The notes: generated by a model from the sequence alone, not told the origin. A DNA stretch of 34,998 bases from Ectothiorhodospira lacustris (GCF_022227845.1 NZ_JAJNQN010000024.1:1-34998); one strand, 5' to 3'; shown: positions 16,722 through 24,832, numbered from the stretch's first letter. Numbers and translations are program-made.

Positions 16722-17465
16722 ATGAAAGAACGCTCGCTATTGCTGGTTTCCATCCTGGCCCTGTCCCTGGCCTGCGTGGGCTTGATCCTGGGACCGGCCC
16801 TGCTGGGCTCCCAAGTACGCCAGGGCATGACGTCCTCCGCCGACAAGATCACCAGCGCCCATCGGCAGGTGACGGTACGGGGCCTGTCGGAACGGGAAAT
16901 TCCCGCCAATCTGGTCCTCTGGCCCGTGGTGTTCCAGGTCCAGGCGCAGCGCCTGGATGAACTGCAGCAGAGTATCGACGGCCAGCGAGGTCAGGTCATC
17001 GACTTTCTGCTGAACCAGGGATTTGACAGGGAACAGATCCGGATCGTGCCGCCCACCATCACCGACCGGGAGCAGAACATCTACGGGGAACACCGCCCGT
17101 CCTATCGATTCGGGGCGGACGTGGTGGTGCTGGTACGCACCGATGACGCCCGGCGGGTGAGCCAGGCCATGCGTGAAACCGGCACCCTGGTGACCGCCGG
17201 CGTCGCCCTGACACAGAGCTACGAACACCGGCCCCAGTTCCTGTTCACCGAACTGGAAACGGTCAAGCCGGACATGGTGGCTGAAGCCACCCGTGATGCC
17301 CGCCGCGCCGCCGAACAGTTCGCTCAGGACTCAGGCAGCCGGGTGGGCGGTATCCTCACCGCCACCCAAGGCCTGTTCAGCATTGAAGATCTGGACAGCT
17401 ACACGCCTGAAATCAAGAAGGTGCGGGTGGTCACCACCATCTCCTTCAAGTTGGAAACTCCCTGA
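16722..17465 (+). CDS. SIMPL-domain (DUF541) membrane-anchored periplasmic protein
   Basis: A 247-residue protein. An N-terminal hydrophobic segment (LLLVSILALSLACVGLILG) acts as signal anchor. The remainder matches the SIMPL/DUF541 fold: RQVTVRGLSEREIPANLVLW, QVIDFLLNQGFDREQIRIVPP, YRFGADVVVLVRTDD, a helix with AEATRDARRAAEQFAQDSGS and a final strand KKVRVVTTISFKLE. AAGGAGG at 16711-16717 is spaced correctly for ATG 16722 rather than the overlapping ATG at 16719. Family members are linked to oxidative or envelope stress, but the biochemical role is unknown. The gene is followed by a strong hairpin. Confidence 0.85.
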   Translation: MKERSLLLVSILALSLACVGLILGPALLGSQVRQGMTSSADKITSAHRQVTVRGLSEREIPANLVLWPVVFQVQAQRLDELQQSIDGQRGQVIDFLLNQGFDREQIRIVPPTITDREQNIYGEHRPSYRFGADVVVLVRTDDARRVSQAMRETGTLVTAGVALTQSYEHRPQFLFTELETVKPDMVAEATRDARRAAEQFAQDSGSRVGGILTATQGLFSIEDLDSYTPEIKKVRVVTTISFKLETP

Positions 17466-17488
17466 GGAGGCACCGTGGGACCGAGGCA

Positions 17489-17525
17489 CTGAACGGATTG
17501 GTCATTAAATAACCAATCCGTTCAG
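17489..17525. terminator. perfect 14-bp-stem hairpin after the SIMPL gene
   Basis: CTGAACGGATTGGT (17489-17502) pairs completely with ACCAATCCGTTCAG (17512-17525) across a 9-base loop. It begins 24 bp after the stop codon. No T-tract follows, so it may end transcription inefficiently or protect the 3' end. Confidence 0.6.
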
Positions 17526-17566
17526 GCCCCCATGTTCTTCAAGGCATCCGGGCGGGTATCCCGACA

Positions 17567-17600
17567 TTATCCACAGGATTGTCCACGCTTTCTGTGGATA
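17567..17600. promoter_or_regulatory. inverted DnaA-box-like pair
   Basis: TTATCCACA at 17567-17575 is a perfect consensus DnaA box. TGTGGATA at 17593-17600 is the inverted partner, with TTGTCCACG between them. The arms could also pair as an 8-bp RNA hairpin. Three related 9-mers in 34 bp is more than expected by chance, but no replication gene is nearby, so this is a candidate regulatory site rather than an origin. Confidence 0.4.
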
Positions 17601-17687
17601 CCGGCCGCCTAAATCCTGAACCGGCGTTTCATCACCATCGAAAACCACCCATGCACCCGGGTGCCTGACAACAGGACGCCCTAATCC

Positions 17688-17722
17688 GTTGCAGTTCCGG
17701 GGTTGCTCCGGCAAGATCGAAC
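17688..17722 (+). repeat. 35-bp shared element, copy 1
   Basis: TTGCAGTTCC-N7-CTCCGGCAAGATC-N-AACA agrees with the sequence at 24077-24111 at 30 of 35 positions. It lies about 105 bp upstream of the STAS gene. Confidence 0.55.
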
Positions 17723-17828
17723 AACCATCCGCGCCGGCTCCAGAAGCGAGTGGCGCGGGGCGATTCGCCCGCGGACAACCACTATTCGGACGCTCAACGC
17801 CACAACCTCCATGAAGGAAAACTGATCG

Positions 17829-18170
17829 ATGGATATCTTCTGCGAAAAGCAATCCGATGCACTGATCTTCGTGGTGCGCGGACGCCTTGATGGGAGCACG
17901 GCCCCCGCGTTGCAGGAGCAACTGATCAGCCAATTGGACACCGCCTCCACCATCATCATCGATTGCTCCGCGCTCGATTACATGGCCAGCGCGGGACTGC
18001 GGGTGCTGCTGCTCGCCACCAAACAATGCAAAAAAGCCGGACGCCCATTCGGTATTTGCAGCCTGAAAGATGAAGTGCTTGAGGTGTTTAAACTGAGCGG
18101 TTTCATTGCCATCATCGAAACCTTCAACTCGCGTGAACAGGCGCTCGCCAAACTCGCATCGCCGGCCTGA
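17829..18170 (+). CDS. STAS-domain anti-sigma factor antagonist
   Basis: A 113-residue single STAS domain. It shows the family's strand-helix order, with VVRGRLDGSTAPALQEQL, IIIDCSALDYMASAGLRVLL and FGICSLKDEVLEVFKLSGF. Ser54 in ASAGLR is the expected phospho-acceptor; the preceding residue is Ala where many homologues have Ser. In partner switching the unphosphorylated antagonist binds the anti-sigma kinase; the kinase phosphorylates it and a PP2C phosphatase reactivates it. Both partners are encoded downstream at 21386 and 19322. AAGGAAA precedes ATG 17829. Confidence 0.9.
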   Translation: MDIFCEKQSDALIFVVRGRLDGSTAPALQEQLISQLDTASTIIIDCSALDYMASAGLRVLLLATKQCKKAGRPFGICSLKDEVLEVFKLSGFIAIIETFNSREQALAKLASPA

Positions 18171-18258
18171 GCATGGCCATCATGCCAGTCCGGGCCATCG
18201 AATACGATGAACGGCCACCACGCAGGCTGACAATCAGCGCGCTTCATCACGCCCGAGG

Positions 18259-19335
18259 GTGAATCCATTGTTTCATGCCAATCCCGCTCACGGTTTTTGG
18301 GTGCGTGCGCTCGTCCTGCTCGCGGGCATGGCGGTATTCCAACCCTGCCTTGGCGAGACGCTGCAACCCCAGGATCACGCCGCCCCACCGGCTCAGGTGC
18401 GCATCGCCTTGCAATGGATACCGCAGAGCCAGTTCGCCGGCTTTTACCTGGCCCAACAGCAAGGTTTTTACGCCGCAGCCGGCGCGGAGGTGACCTTTGT
18501 GCACGCCAATGCCCGGCGCTCCTCGCTGGAACACCTGCAGGACGGAGAGGCTGAGCTTGCCACCGTCTTTCTGACCGACGCCATGGTCGCCGCCGCGGGT
18601 GCCCATGACAGCCCCAACGCCGCGCACCCCGTGCTGATCGGCCAGTTAGTGCAACGCTCCAACCTGATGCTGCTGGCATGGAAGGATCAAGGCATCGAGC
18701 ACCTGCAAGACCTGAGCGGCCATCGGATCAGCCTGTGGACAGGGCCTTTTTCAGCCGCGATTCGCACCCTGCTGGCCGAACGGCAGATTGAATACGAACC
18801 GATCCCGCAAAACGCAACGGTGAACCTCTTCCTGCACGGGGGCGTTGCCGCCTGCGCTGCCATGGAGTACAACGAATACCATCGCATCTGGCAGGCGGGC
18901 GTGGACGAGGACCGCCTCACCGGTTTCCTGCTGCGTGACCTTGGGTTCGATTTCCCGGAGGATGGACTATACGCCCGCTCGGACTGGCTACAGCACAACC
19001 ACGCGCTGGCACAGCGTCTCTGGCAGGCCACCCTGGCCGGCTGGGAATACGCCCGCGCCCACCCGGAACAGGCCGTTGACCTGGTGCTGGCAGAGGCCGA
19101 GCGCGCCCGAGTCCTGACCAACCGCCCCCACGAACGCTGGATGCTCGAACATCTGCTCGCGTCCATCTTCCCCGAGACCGCCGGTGAATCGCCCACCGCG
19201 GGTCGCCTTTCACCCGCGGCCTATACTGCCACCGCGCAAGCCCTGATCGCCTCAGGGTTGATCTCCGAAGCGCTTCCCTTAACGCGCTTCTGTCCTGACT
19301 GTTGCGCGGAGGATGGGCCTGATGAACCCTGCTGA
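18259..19335 (+). CDS. NMT1/THI5-type periplasmic solute-binding protein, no cognate transporter
   Basis: A ~358-residue exported binding protein. After a signal-like segment (LVLLAGMAVFQPCLG) it has the THI5/NMT1 signature RIALQWIPQSQFAGFYLAQQ, then GFYAAAGAEVTFV, a gate-like segment AELATVFLTDAMVAAAG and DLSGHRISLWTGPF. These proteins normally deliver pyrimidine precursors, sulfonates or similar small ligands to ABC importers. No permease or ATPase is adjacent; it sits between a STAS antagonist and a Cache-PP2C phosphatase, so I infer a sensory role in which the loaded protein signals to the phosphatase. The start is uncertain: GTG 18259 or TTG 18268, the latter with GAGGG at better spacing. 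Its end overlaps the next gene by 14 bp. Confidence 0.85.
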   Translation: MNPLFHANPAHGFWVRALVLLAGMAVFQPCLGETLQPQDHAAPPAQVRIALQWIPQSQFAGFYLAQQQGFYAAAGAEVTFVHANARRSSLEHLQDGEAELATVFLTDAMVAAAGAHDSPNAAHPVLIGQLVQRSNLMLLAWKDQGIEHLQDLSGHRISLWTGPFSAAIRTLLAERQIEYEPIPQNATVNLFLHGGVAACAAMEYNEYHRIWQAGVDEDRLTGFLLRDLGFDFPEDGLYARSDWLQHNHALAQRLWQATLAGWEYARAHPEQAVDLVLAEAERARVLTNRPHERWMLEHLLASIFPETAGESPTAGRLSPAAYTATAQALIASGLISEALPLTRFCPDCCAEDGPDEPC

Positions 19336-21295
19336 ACGCATGAACCCGGCCGACTTGGGCATTGGCCCGGTTCCGGCCAAAGCGCGGCTGCGCAACCGTC
19401 TGCTCGTGTCGACGGTGGGCATCGCGGGCTTGATTCTATGCGGCCTGCTACTGTGGAACTACCTGAGCTTTCGGGAACATTTGACGGAGGAGGCGCAAGT
19501 CCGCGCGCGCTTTCTCGCCGATGGCGCGGCGGATCGCATCGACGCCACCCTGAGCGGTCTGCAGAGCCTCGTCGACGGCATGGCCCTCAGCCTCAGTGCC
19601 ACCTCGCTGGATCTGACACTCGAGCAGATGCGCACCCTGCAACGGGAAGCCCTGCACCAGCAGCCCGGGCTTTACGGCACCACCTTCGCGTGGCTGCCGG
19701 AACGCAAGCCGCCCGACTGGGGGGCGCTGGCACCTTTCAGCTACCGCGACGGCGACAGGCTGGCCTATCACGACCTCGCCCATGACGGCCTGGATTATCT
19801 TGACGAGGACTGGTTCGCCCTGCCGCGCTTTCTCGGCCGCGCCGTCTGGACCGAACCCTACATCCACTACACCGGCAAACGCATGGTGACCTACTCGGTG
19901 CCCGTGTGGCTGGCGTCGCCGGACGGCCCCCTCCTCGCCGGCGTTGTCACCAGCGACATCGAGCTGGACTGGCTCGACCGGCTGCTGGCCGACCTGCCGC
20001 TGGGCGAGCAAGGTTATGCCTTGCTGATCAGTCGCAATGGCGTTTACATCAGCCATCCCACTGACACCATCGCCATGAGGGAGTCTGTATTCAGCCTGGC
20101 CGAGGCGCGCGGCGACCCCGGACTGCGTCAGGTGGGCCAGTCAATGCTGTCCGGAGATCCGGGCATGCGACCCTGGATCGGCTGGGCCACGGGAGAAAAG
20201 AGCTGGCTGGCCTGGGGTCGTCTTTCCACCACCGGATGGACCTCTGCGGTGGTGATTTCCCAAACCCAACTCGACCGTGAGATCGCCCGGCTCACCCAGC
20301 TCCAGGCGCTTGCCGGCGGCGGCGGCCTGATCCTGCTGTTCCTGGCGGTAGGCTGGATCGCGCGTTCCATCACCCGCCCCATCACCGCCCTCAGCGAAGC
20401 CGCGCCCGGCATCGCCGCCGGGAATCTCGACGCACCACTGCCCGCGCCCAAGGGACAGGATGAGATTGCCAGGCTCACTACGATTTTCCATGCCATGCGC
20501 GATCGTCTGAAGCAGTACATTGCCGATCTTGAGGAAACCACAGCCGCTCGGGAGCGCATCAACGGCGAACTGCGCATCGCCAGCGACATCCAGATGGATC
20601 TGGTCCCCAAGACCTTCCCGGCCTTTCCTGAACGCAACGACATGGACCTGTGCGCCATCATTCAACCGGCGCGCGAGGTGGGGGGAGACTTCTACGACTT
20701 CATGCTCCTGGACGAGGAGCATGTCTTCCTGGCCATCGCCGACGTCTCGGGCAAGGGTGTCCCGGCGGCCCTCTTCATGGCGGTGGCTCGCAGCCTGCTG
20801 CGGGCTGAGGCCAAGATCGACCGCAACCCCGGGCGGATGCTGGAGCGCCTGAACGATACCCTGGCCGAGCACAATGACGCCTGCATGTTCGTCACACTGT
20901 TCTGTGCCGTGGTGTGCCTGTCCGACGGCACCGTGACCTATGCCAATGCCGGGCATAACCCGCCGCTATGGCTGCGCACCACTGGAAGCATCGAGTGGAT
21001 CGACAGCCCCACGGGCATCGCTGCCGGACCCATGGCCGGGCTCCAGTACGACACCGGCCACATCCAACTCGCCGCCGGCGATGGCCTGCTGCTCTACACC
21101 GATGGCGTCAACGAGGCCACGGATCCGGACAATCAGCTTTTCGGCAACGAGCGCCTGCTTGAGCGCCTGCATGCGAGCCAGTCGCTGAGCTGTCGCGAAA
21201 CGCTGGATGCCTTACTGGCGGACATCCTCGCGCATACCGGCGAAGCCGAGCAGTTCGACGACATCACCATGATGATGTTCCGGCGCCTGAGTTAA
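19322..21295 (+). CDS. membrane-bound Cache-HAMP-PP2C (SpoIIE/RsbU-type) phosphatase
   Basis: A 657-residue sensor phosphatase. Order: membrane segment (~27-48, VGIAGLILCGLLLWNYL), a ~280-residue periplasmic region with Cache features (WFALPRFLGRAVWTEPYIH, VTYSVPVWL, GYALLISRNGVYISHP), second membrane segment (~329-350), HAMP (RSITRPITALSEAAPGIAAG), a short helix, then the PP2C domain with GGDFYDF (~453), IADVSGKGVPAALFM, YANAGHNPP, LLLYTDGVNEATD and FDDITMMMF. These supply the metal-binding aspartates. It should dephosphorylate the STAS protein at 17829. I chose ATG 19322 because GGAGG lies nine bases upstream; ATG 19313 directly abuts that box. It overlaps the binding-protein gene, suggesting translational coupling and co-function. 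Confidence 0.92.
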   Translation: MNPAERMNPADLGIGPVPAKARLRNRLLVSTVGIAGLILCGLLLWNYLSFREHLTEEAQVRARFLADGAADRIDATLSGLQSLVDGMALSLSATSLDLTLEQMRTLQREALHQQPGLYGTTFAWLPERKPPDWGALAPFSYRDGDRLAYHDLAHDGLDYLDEDWFALPRFLGRAVWTEPYIHYTGKRMVTYSVPVWLASPDGPLLAGVVTSDIELDWLDRLLADLPLGEQGYALLISRNGVYISHPTDTIAMRESVFSLAEARGDPGLRQVGQSMLSGDPGMRPWIGWATGEKSWLAWGRLSTTGWTSAVVISQTQLDREIARLTQLQALAGGGGLILLFLAVGWIARSITRPITALSEAAPGIAAGNLDAPLPAPKGQDEIARLTTIFHAMRDRLKQYIADLEETTAARERINGELRIASDIQMDLVPKTFPAFPERNDMDLCAIIQPAREVGGDFYDFMLLDEEHVFLAIADVSGKGVPAALFMAVARSLLRAEAKIDRNPGRMLERLNDTLAEHNDACMFVTLFCAVVCLSDGTVTYANAGHNPPLWLRTTGSIEWIDSPTGIAAGPMAGLQYDTGHIQLAAGDGLLLYTDGVNEATDPDNQLFGNERLLERLHASQSLSCRETLDALLADILAHTGEAEQFDDITMMMFRRLS

Positions 21296-21385
21296 TCGAC
21301 ATTGAGATCACGGACTCATGCCTGCCCGGAAAAACCACCGACAATCCCCCCTGCCCTCCAACGGACATCGACGGGGCAACTGCAG

Positions 21386-21808
21386 ATGAACCCGACAAGC
21401 ACCTTGACGCTGACCAACGACCTGTCTGAGCTGGCCCGGTTGGCACAGTGGCTGACAACCTTCGGCCAAGGGCAGGGTATTGAAGAAAAAACCATCCACT
21501 TTCTCAATCTGGCGCTCGATGAACTGGTCACCAACATCATCCACTACGCCTATCCCGACGGACAGACCCATTCATTCAGCCTTGAACTAAGACGGGTGGA
21601 TGACCGGGTCGAGGCCGAACTGATCGATGATGGCATCCCCTTCAACCCGCTGGAAGCGCCGGAACCGGACCTGGATGCAGACCTCGACTCGCGTCGGATC
21701 GGCGGACTGGGCATTCATTTCGTCCGCCAGACCATGGATGAAGTCAGCTACCGTTTCGAGCGGGGACAAAACCGCCTGCGCCTCGTCAAGCGCTGCACCG
21801 GCGCCTGA
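21386..21808 (+). CDS. RsbW-type serine kinase / anti-sigma factor (HATPase_c)
   Basis: A 140-residue GHKL ATPase. The N-box is LALDELVTNIIHYAYPD (Glu46, Asn50), followed by the G1 box LIDDGIPFNP (Asp82, Gly84) and the G2-like box RRIGGLGIHFVRQTMDEV. This is the compact form of SpoIIAB/RsbW proteins that phosphorylate a STAS antagonist and bind a sigma factor or another target. ATG 21386 gives the usual N-terminus; an in-frame ATG at 21302 would extend it with unrelated sequence, and the ribosome-binding site is weak (ACGGGG). It lies 90 bp after the phosphatase. No sigma factor gene is in the window, so the final target is unknown. Confidence 0.9.
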   Translation: MNPTSTLTLTNDLSELARLAQWLTTFGQGQGIEEKTIHFLNLALDELVTNIIHYAYPDGQTHSFSLELRRVDDRVEAELIDDGIPFNPLEAPEPDLDADLDSRRIGGLGIHFVRQTMDEVSYRFERGQNRLRLVKRCTGA

Positions 21809-21826
21809 ACACGAGCACAAGGCCTT

Positions 21827-22720
21827 TCAAGGCATAAGCACCACGCGCACTTCGCTACCCGGAATATCGCGCTCCAGCTTCTCACACAGTTGCCTGACGG
21901 TGTTCTGCGCAGCCTCCATGGTCGTTTCAGAATCGAAGCCAAGGGCGATTTCGATGAAGATGCGCCCACCCGCGCGCCGAGAACGCACGCCGTGGAAGGC
22001 ATCGAAATCGTCAAAATGCTCAGCGAGGCGCCGATCAATGCGCAGTTGCAGGTCTTCCTGCAGCGTCTTATCGAGAAGATCATTGACCCCATTGGCGAGA
22101 ATAGGCAGAAAGGACAGGCCAACATAGGTGATGAAGCACAGCGCCAGGATAGGGTCGAGATAGACCGCCCAGGGCAAATCGCGCAGCAGCAGCGTCACTG
22201 ACAGACCGATCACGACCGCGAACGACAACAGGGCATCCGCGCGATTGGCCCGCCATTGCATTTCCATCACTGGCGAAAATTCCAGCTGCGCCATTCTTTT
22301 ATTCCGCTGCCATAGCCAAGCGCTGCTCGCACCATCGATCGACTGGAACAGTACGCCGAGCAGGATAAAGGTATAGTTCGGCTCGCTGGGCTCAAAGAGC
22401 CGCCCAATCGCCCAGATCGCAAACAGACCCAGAGTGCCGAGATACAGCGCAGAGCCGATCACGCCGGCAAAGGCCTGGATCTTGTCCGTGCCGTAATCGT
22501 AGCCCTGGATGCGCCCGAGTCGGATGGAGCGCAGGATCTGCCACCCCATGAAGGTCGTGAACAGTCCACGGCCATAGGCCAGCAGATCGCTCATCAGCAG
22601 GATCGACCCCGAAAATACGGCGATCACAATCGTCGGCAGAAAACCGGCCAGATCCAGCAGAAAACTCAGTAAAATCGCGCGTTCCTGCTTGCGCAAGGGT
22701 TCGCTGTTCGGGGCCGACAT
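21827..22720 (-). CDS. cation diffusion facilitator-like membrane protein with degenerate metal site
   Basis: A 297-residue protein with the CDF layout: six membrane segments, then a cytoplasmic domain (FHGVRSRRAGGRIFIEIALGF, 242-262). In TM2 the family's HxxxD is replaced by Ala48/Gly52 (SDLLAYGRG); in TM5 the pair is Ala158/Asp162 (ANRADALLS). Three of four ligands of the transport site are therefore absent. It may move something else, act as a subunit, or be a sensor. ATG 22720 overlaps the upstream gene's TGA as TGATG, so translation is coupled. A TTG at 22723 is not needed. Fold assignment is good, transport activity doubtful. Confidence 0.8.
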   Translation of the reverse strand: MSAPNSEPLRKQERAILLSFLLDLAGFLPTIVIAVFSGSILLMSDLLAYGRGLFTTFMGWQILRSIRLGRIQGYDYGTDKIQAFAGVIGSALYLGTLGLFAIWAIGRLFEPSEPNYTFILLGVLFQSIDGASSAWLWQRNKRMAQLEFSPVMEMQWRANRADALLSFAVVIGLSVTLLLRDLPWAVYLDPILALCFITYVGLSFLPILANGVNDLLDKTLQEDLQLRIDRRLAEHFDDFDAFHGVRSRRAGGRIFIEIALGFDSETTMEAAQNTVRQLCEKLERDIPGSEVRVVLMP

Positions 22721-23928
22721 CAAGGTTCACCAGGCGCGCAGACATCGGGAGGGGGTGCCGACTTAAGCCCGATACTGATCGGGTCGGTCGATACGTTCAG
22801 GGGCATTTGATACAGCCGGTGACATTTAACCCGCACGGAACCCACCTTTTCCGTCATCCGGCTCATGCTGTCGGAGTGTTCGCTCAAATATCCAATGGAT
22901 GCCCCAGCATAGCCGCCGCGTTGCACCTTGAGCCAACTGTAATGATAAAGCGGCACAGCCGCGTGGGTGCGGTGATACTCGGGCAAAACGGCAAATTCGT
23001 TGGACCGGATCCACTGAATGGGCCTGCCGCGCAACTCCTCGTCATAGTTCGGTGCCGTCAGGTTAAGCCCCACCGGTCGGCCGTCGATCTCAACGATGGA
23101 GAAACAATGCAGGTCTTCCCGGCGTGCGATGGATTGGAGCAGGAAGCCATGGGTGGCGCCATCGAGTTCGGCATAGAGCGGCCGATCCGCGAAGGCCTGG
23201 GTCAAAATGTGCCGCACGACCTCCACCTCCTCATCGAAGCGGGTCACATCGAAGTCGCGGACCCTGGCGGCGGAATGGCGCGCGCCATAGCGCCCCATCT
23301 GCGCCATGGCGCGATCATAGATCGGATTTCCATCGACCCGGTTCATCACCGAGATAAAATCCCGCTCCTTACGCAAGCCGAACTGTTCGCACAACCCGGG
23401 ATAATACTCGGGATTGAACGACTCTCCACTGACCTGAAGCTGATCGAAGCCCTCGATCAGCAAGCCGTAGCTGTCGTAATCCGGCGTCGGCTGGCAGGGT
23501 CCCAGCATGCGGGTGCAACCCCGCTCCAGCAGCCAGTTCGCGGCGGCTTGCAGCAATCCGCGGGCGGCTGCGAGATCCGGAATACATTCAAAGAAACCGA
23601 AAAAACCATCCGTTTCCCCTACCCCGCGCTGCCCTGCCGGGAACCTCCGAACGGCACTGATCCGCCCGATTGGGCGCACGCCCTCCCAGGCCATGAAAAG
23701 GGCATATTCAGCCTGCCGCCAGTAGGGATTTCGCGCTTGATCGAGCAACTGCCGCGTGCGCACACTGGGGCGTGCTCGCCAGGGCGAGTTTCGATCATAG
23801 ATCGTCTCAGGGAAGTCGAGAAAGGCCTCGAAGGCCGGCCCCTCGGCGGGGATACTGGCAATCTGAATCACGCTGAATGCTCCAACCTCGACCATAGGGG
23901 ACCGCCATAAGCTGCGCGCCTCTGACAT
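22720..23928 (-). CDS. YghO-like GNAT-family acyltransferase
   Basis: A 402-residue protein of the large-GNAT group that includes E. coli YghO. Typical features are the N-terminal FLDFPETIYDRNSPWRARP region, EYALFMAWEGVRPIGRISAV, the GFFGFFECI stretch, ANWLLERGCTRMLGPCQPTP, DYDSYGLLIEGFD, NPEYYPGLCEQFGL and a C-terminal acetyltransferase-like half (RPVGLNLTAPNYDEEL). The substrate is not known from the sequence. Some bacterial ceramide synthases are described as related GNAT proteins, but no sphingolipid gene is visible here. The start is ATG 23928 or ATG 23895; neither has a strong ribosome-binding site. It is coupled by TGATG to the CDF-like gene. Confidence 0.75.
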   Translation of the reverse strand: MSEARSLWRSPMVEVGAFSVIQIASIPAEGPAFEAFLDFPETIYDRNSPWRARPSVRTRQLLDQARNPYWRQAEYALFMAWEGVRPIGRISAVRRFPAGQRGVGETDGFFGFFECIPDLAAARGLLQAAANWLLERGCTRMLGPCQPTPDYDSYGLLIEGFDQLQVSGESFNPEYYPGLCEQFGLRKERDFISVMNRVDGNPIYDRAMAQMGRYGARHSAARVRDFDVTRFDEEVEVVRHILTQAFADRPLYAELDGATHGFLLQSIARREDLHCFSIVEIDGRPVGLNLTAPNYDEELRGRPIQWIRSNEFAVLPEYHRTHAAVPLYHYSWLKVQRGGYAGASIGYLSEHSDSMSRMTEKVGSVRVKCHRLYQMPLNVSTDPISIGLKSAPPPDVCAPGEP

Positions 23929-24076
23929 CCGAAACGTCCATTATGCCAGAGGCCCTGCACCGCGGTATCCGCGTTGCCGACGGTCAGACAGTACAGCCCC
24001 CCCACACCCGGGAAGCCGGGCGTTCGCGACAGCGTCGAGACAATGGGTCATCAATCCTTCCTCGCCACCTGATTCA

Positions 24077-24111
24077 TTGCAGTTCCCGGGACACTCCGGC
24101 AAGATCAAACA
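24077..24111 (+). repeat. 35-bp shared element, copy 2
   Basis: It matches 17688-17722 at 30 of 35 positions: TTGCAGTTCC, then CTCCGGCAAGATC, then AACA, with changes clustered in the middle. Confidence 0.55.
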
Positions 24112-24433
24112 CCTGCCCGCACGACCTCATCTCAGGAAAGCCAAAGAACTGGACAAATTGCGCGACATCAACCCGCTGGACGGATATCTGTGATTCCAAG
24201 ATCTCCGGCTCCAAAAATTCAGCAAGGACTTCAACTTCGTTTTCCGTATGAGCTATCAGCTCATTTATTATTGGAAGATGTCTTTCCGCAGTAATATATA
24301 GTTTTTAATTTTCAGCTTTCTGAGTAGTACAGAAGGGAGACTTGGTGTTCCATCCCGAAGAGGTCGCGGTCACGTTAGATTGCCCCTGCCGAAAACGGTC
24401 ATGTCACTTATAACCAAGTTTTATGGTAGCTAT

Positions 24434-24695
24434 TCAGGCTGTCGCAGCCAACCGCAGGTCTTCGAAGGGGAAGCGCCGGATGGACTCGCGAAAGTCACGC
24501 AGCCTCACGAGCAGGTTGGTGGCGGGATGCTGCTTGATACGGCGCCAGCTGCCATCAGCAGGCACTTTGACCGGCTTGGCCGCCAATCGGACACTCAGCA
24601 TCTCCAAGGCATCGAACAACTGCATAATCAGCGTCATCCTTCTGCGCATGGGTCATGCCGTCGAGTTCCGCTTGCGTAGGGCGCTGGAGCTTCAT
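24434..24695 (-). pseudogene. IS66-family transposase N-terminal remnant, frameshifted
   Basis: From ATG 24695 the minus strand encodes MKLQRPTQAELDGMTHAQKD, the style of IS66-type transposase N-termini. After this one extra A shifts the frame, and the neighbouring frame continues with LIMQLFDALEMLSVRLAAKP, the expected coiled-coil continuation. The following residues diverge and end at 24434. No inverted repeats or downstream transposase domains were found. It is a fragment of an insertion sequence. Confidence 0.5.
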
Positions 24696-24832
24696 ACAGG
24701 ACAAGATAGCCTATCGAGGGAAAAATGGGCAGACTGCAGGCGGGGAGCCTGAACAGTTACTTTTTATGATCCATTAATCGCTCTATCCAGTAAATTGAGT
24801 GTACATGCGTATCCCACTCTCAGGAGGGTGAT

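Larger units (their letters stand above)
17526..17828. other. leader region of the partner-switch locus
   Basis: No gene is seen. It contains the inverted DnaA-box-like pair at 17567-17600 and the 35-bp element shared with 24077-24113. A purine-rich AAGGAAA before 17829 is the ribosome-binding site of the STAS gene. Confidence 0.5.
23929..24832. other. 900-bp gap with repeat copy and transposase remnant
   Basis: No intact gene is supported. It holds the second copy of the 35-bp element (24077), a short frame ending LDKLRDINPLDGYL before the TGA near 24193 that has no start codon, an AT-rich stretch (24245-24325) and an IS66-like relic (24434-24695). The right end carries the AGGAGG ribosome-binding site of the cyclase gene. 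The patchwork suggests old insertion and deletion. Confidence 0.6.

Noticed and set aside
17567-17600. Replication origin
   Set aside because: DnaA-like boxes are present, but no AT-rich unwinding region, dnaA, dnaN or other origin genes are nearby.
22807-23910. A 367-codon plus-strand frame
   Set aside because: It lies wholly antisense to the YghO-like gene, which has clear family motifs.
23943-24251. A 102-codon plus-strand frame
   Set aside because: No ribosome-binding site, domain or coherent composition; it crosses the shared 35-bp element.
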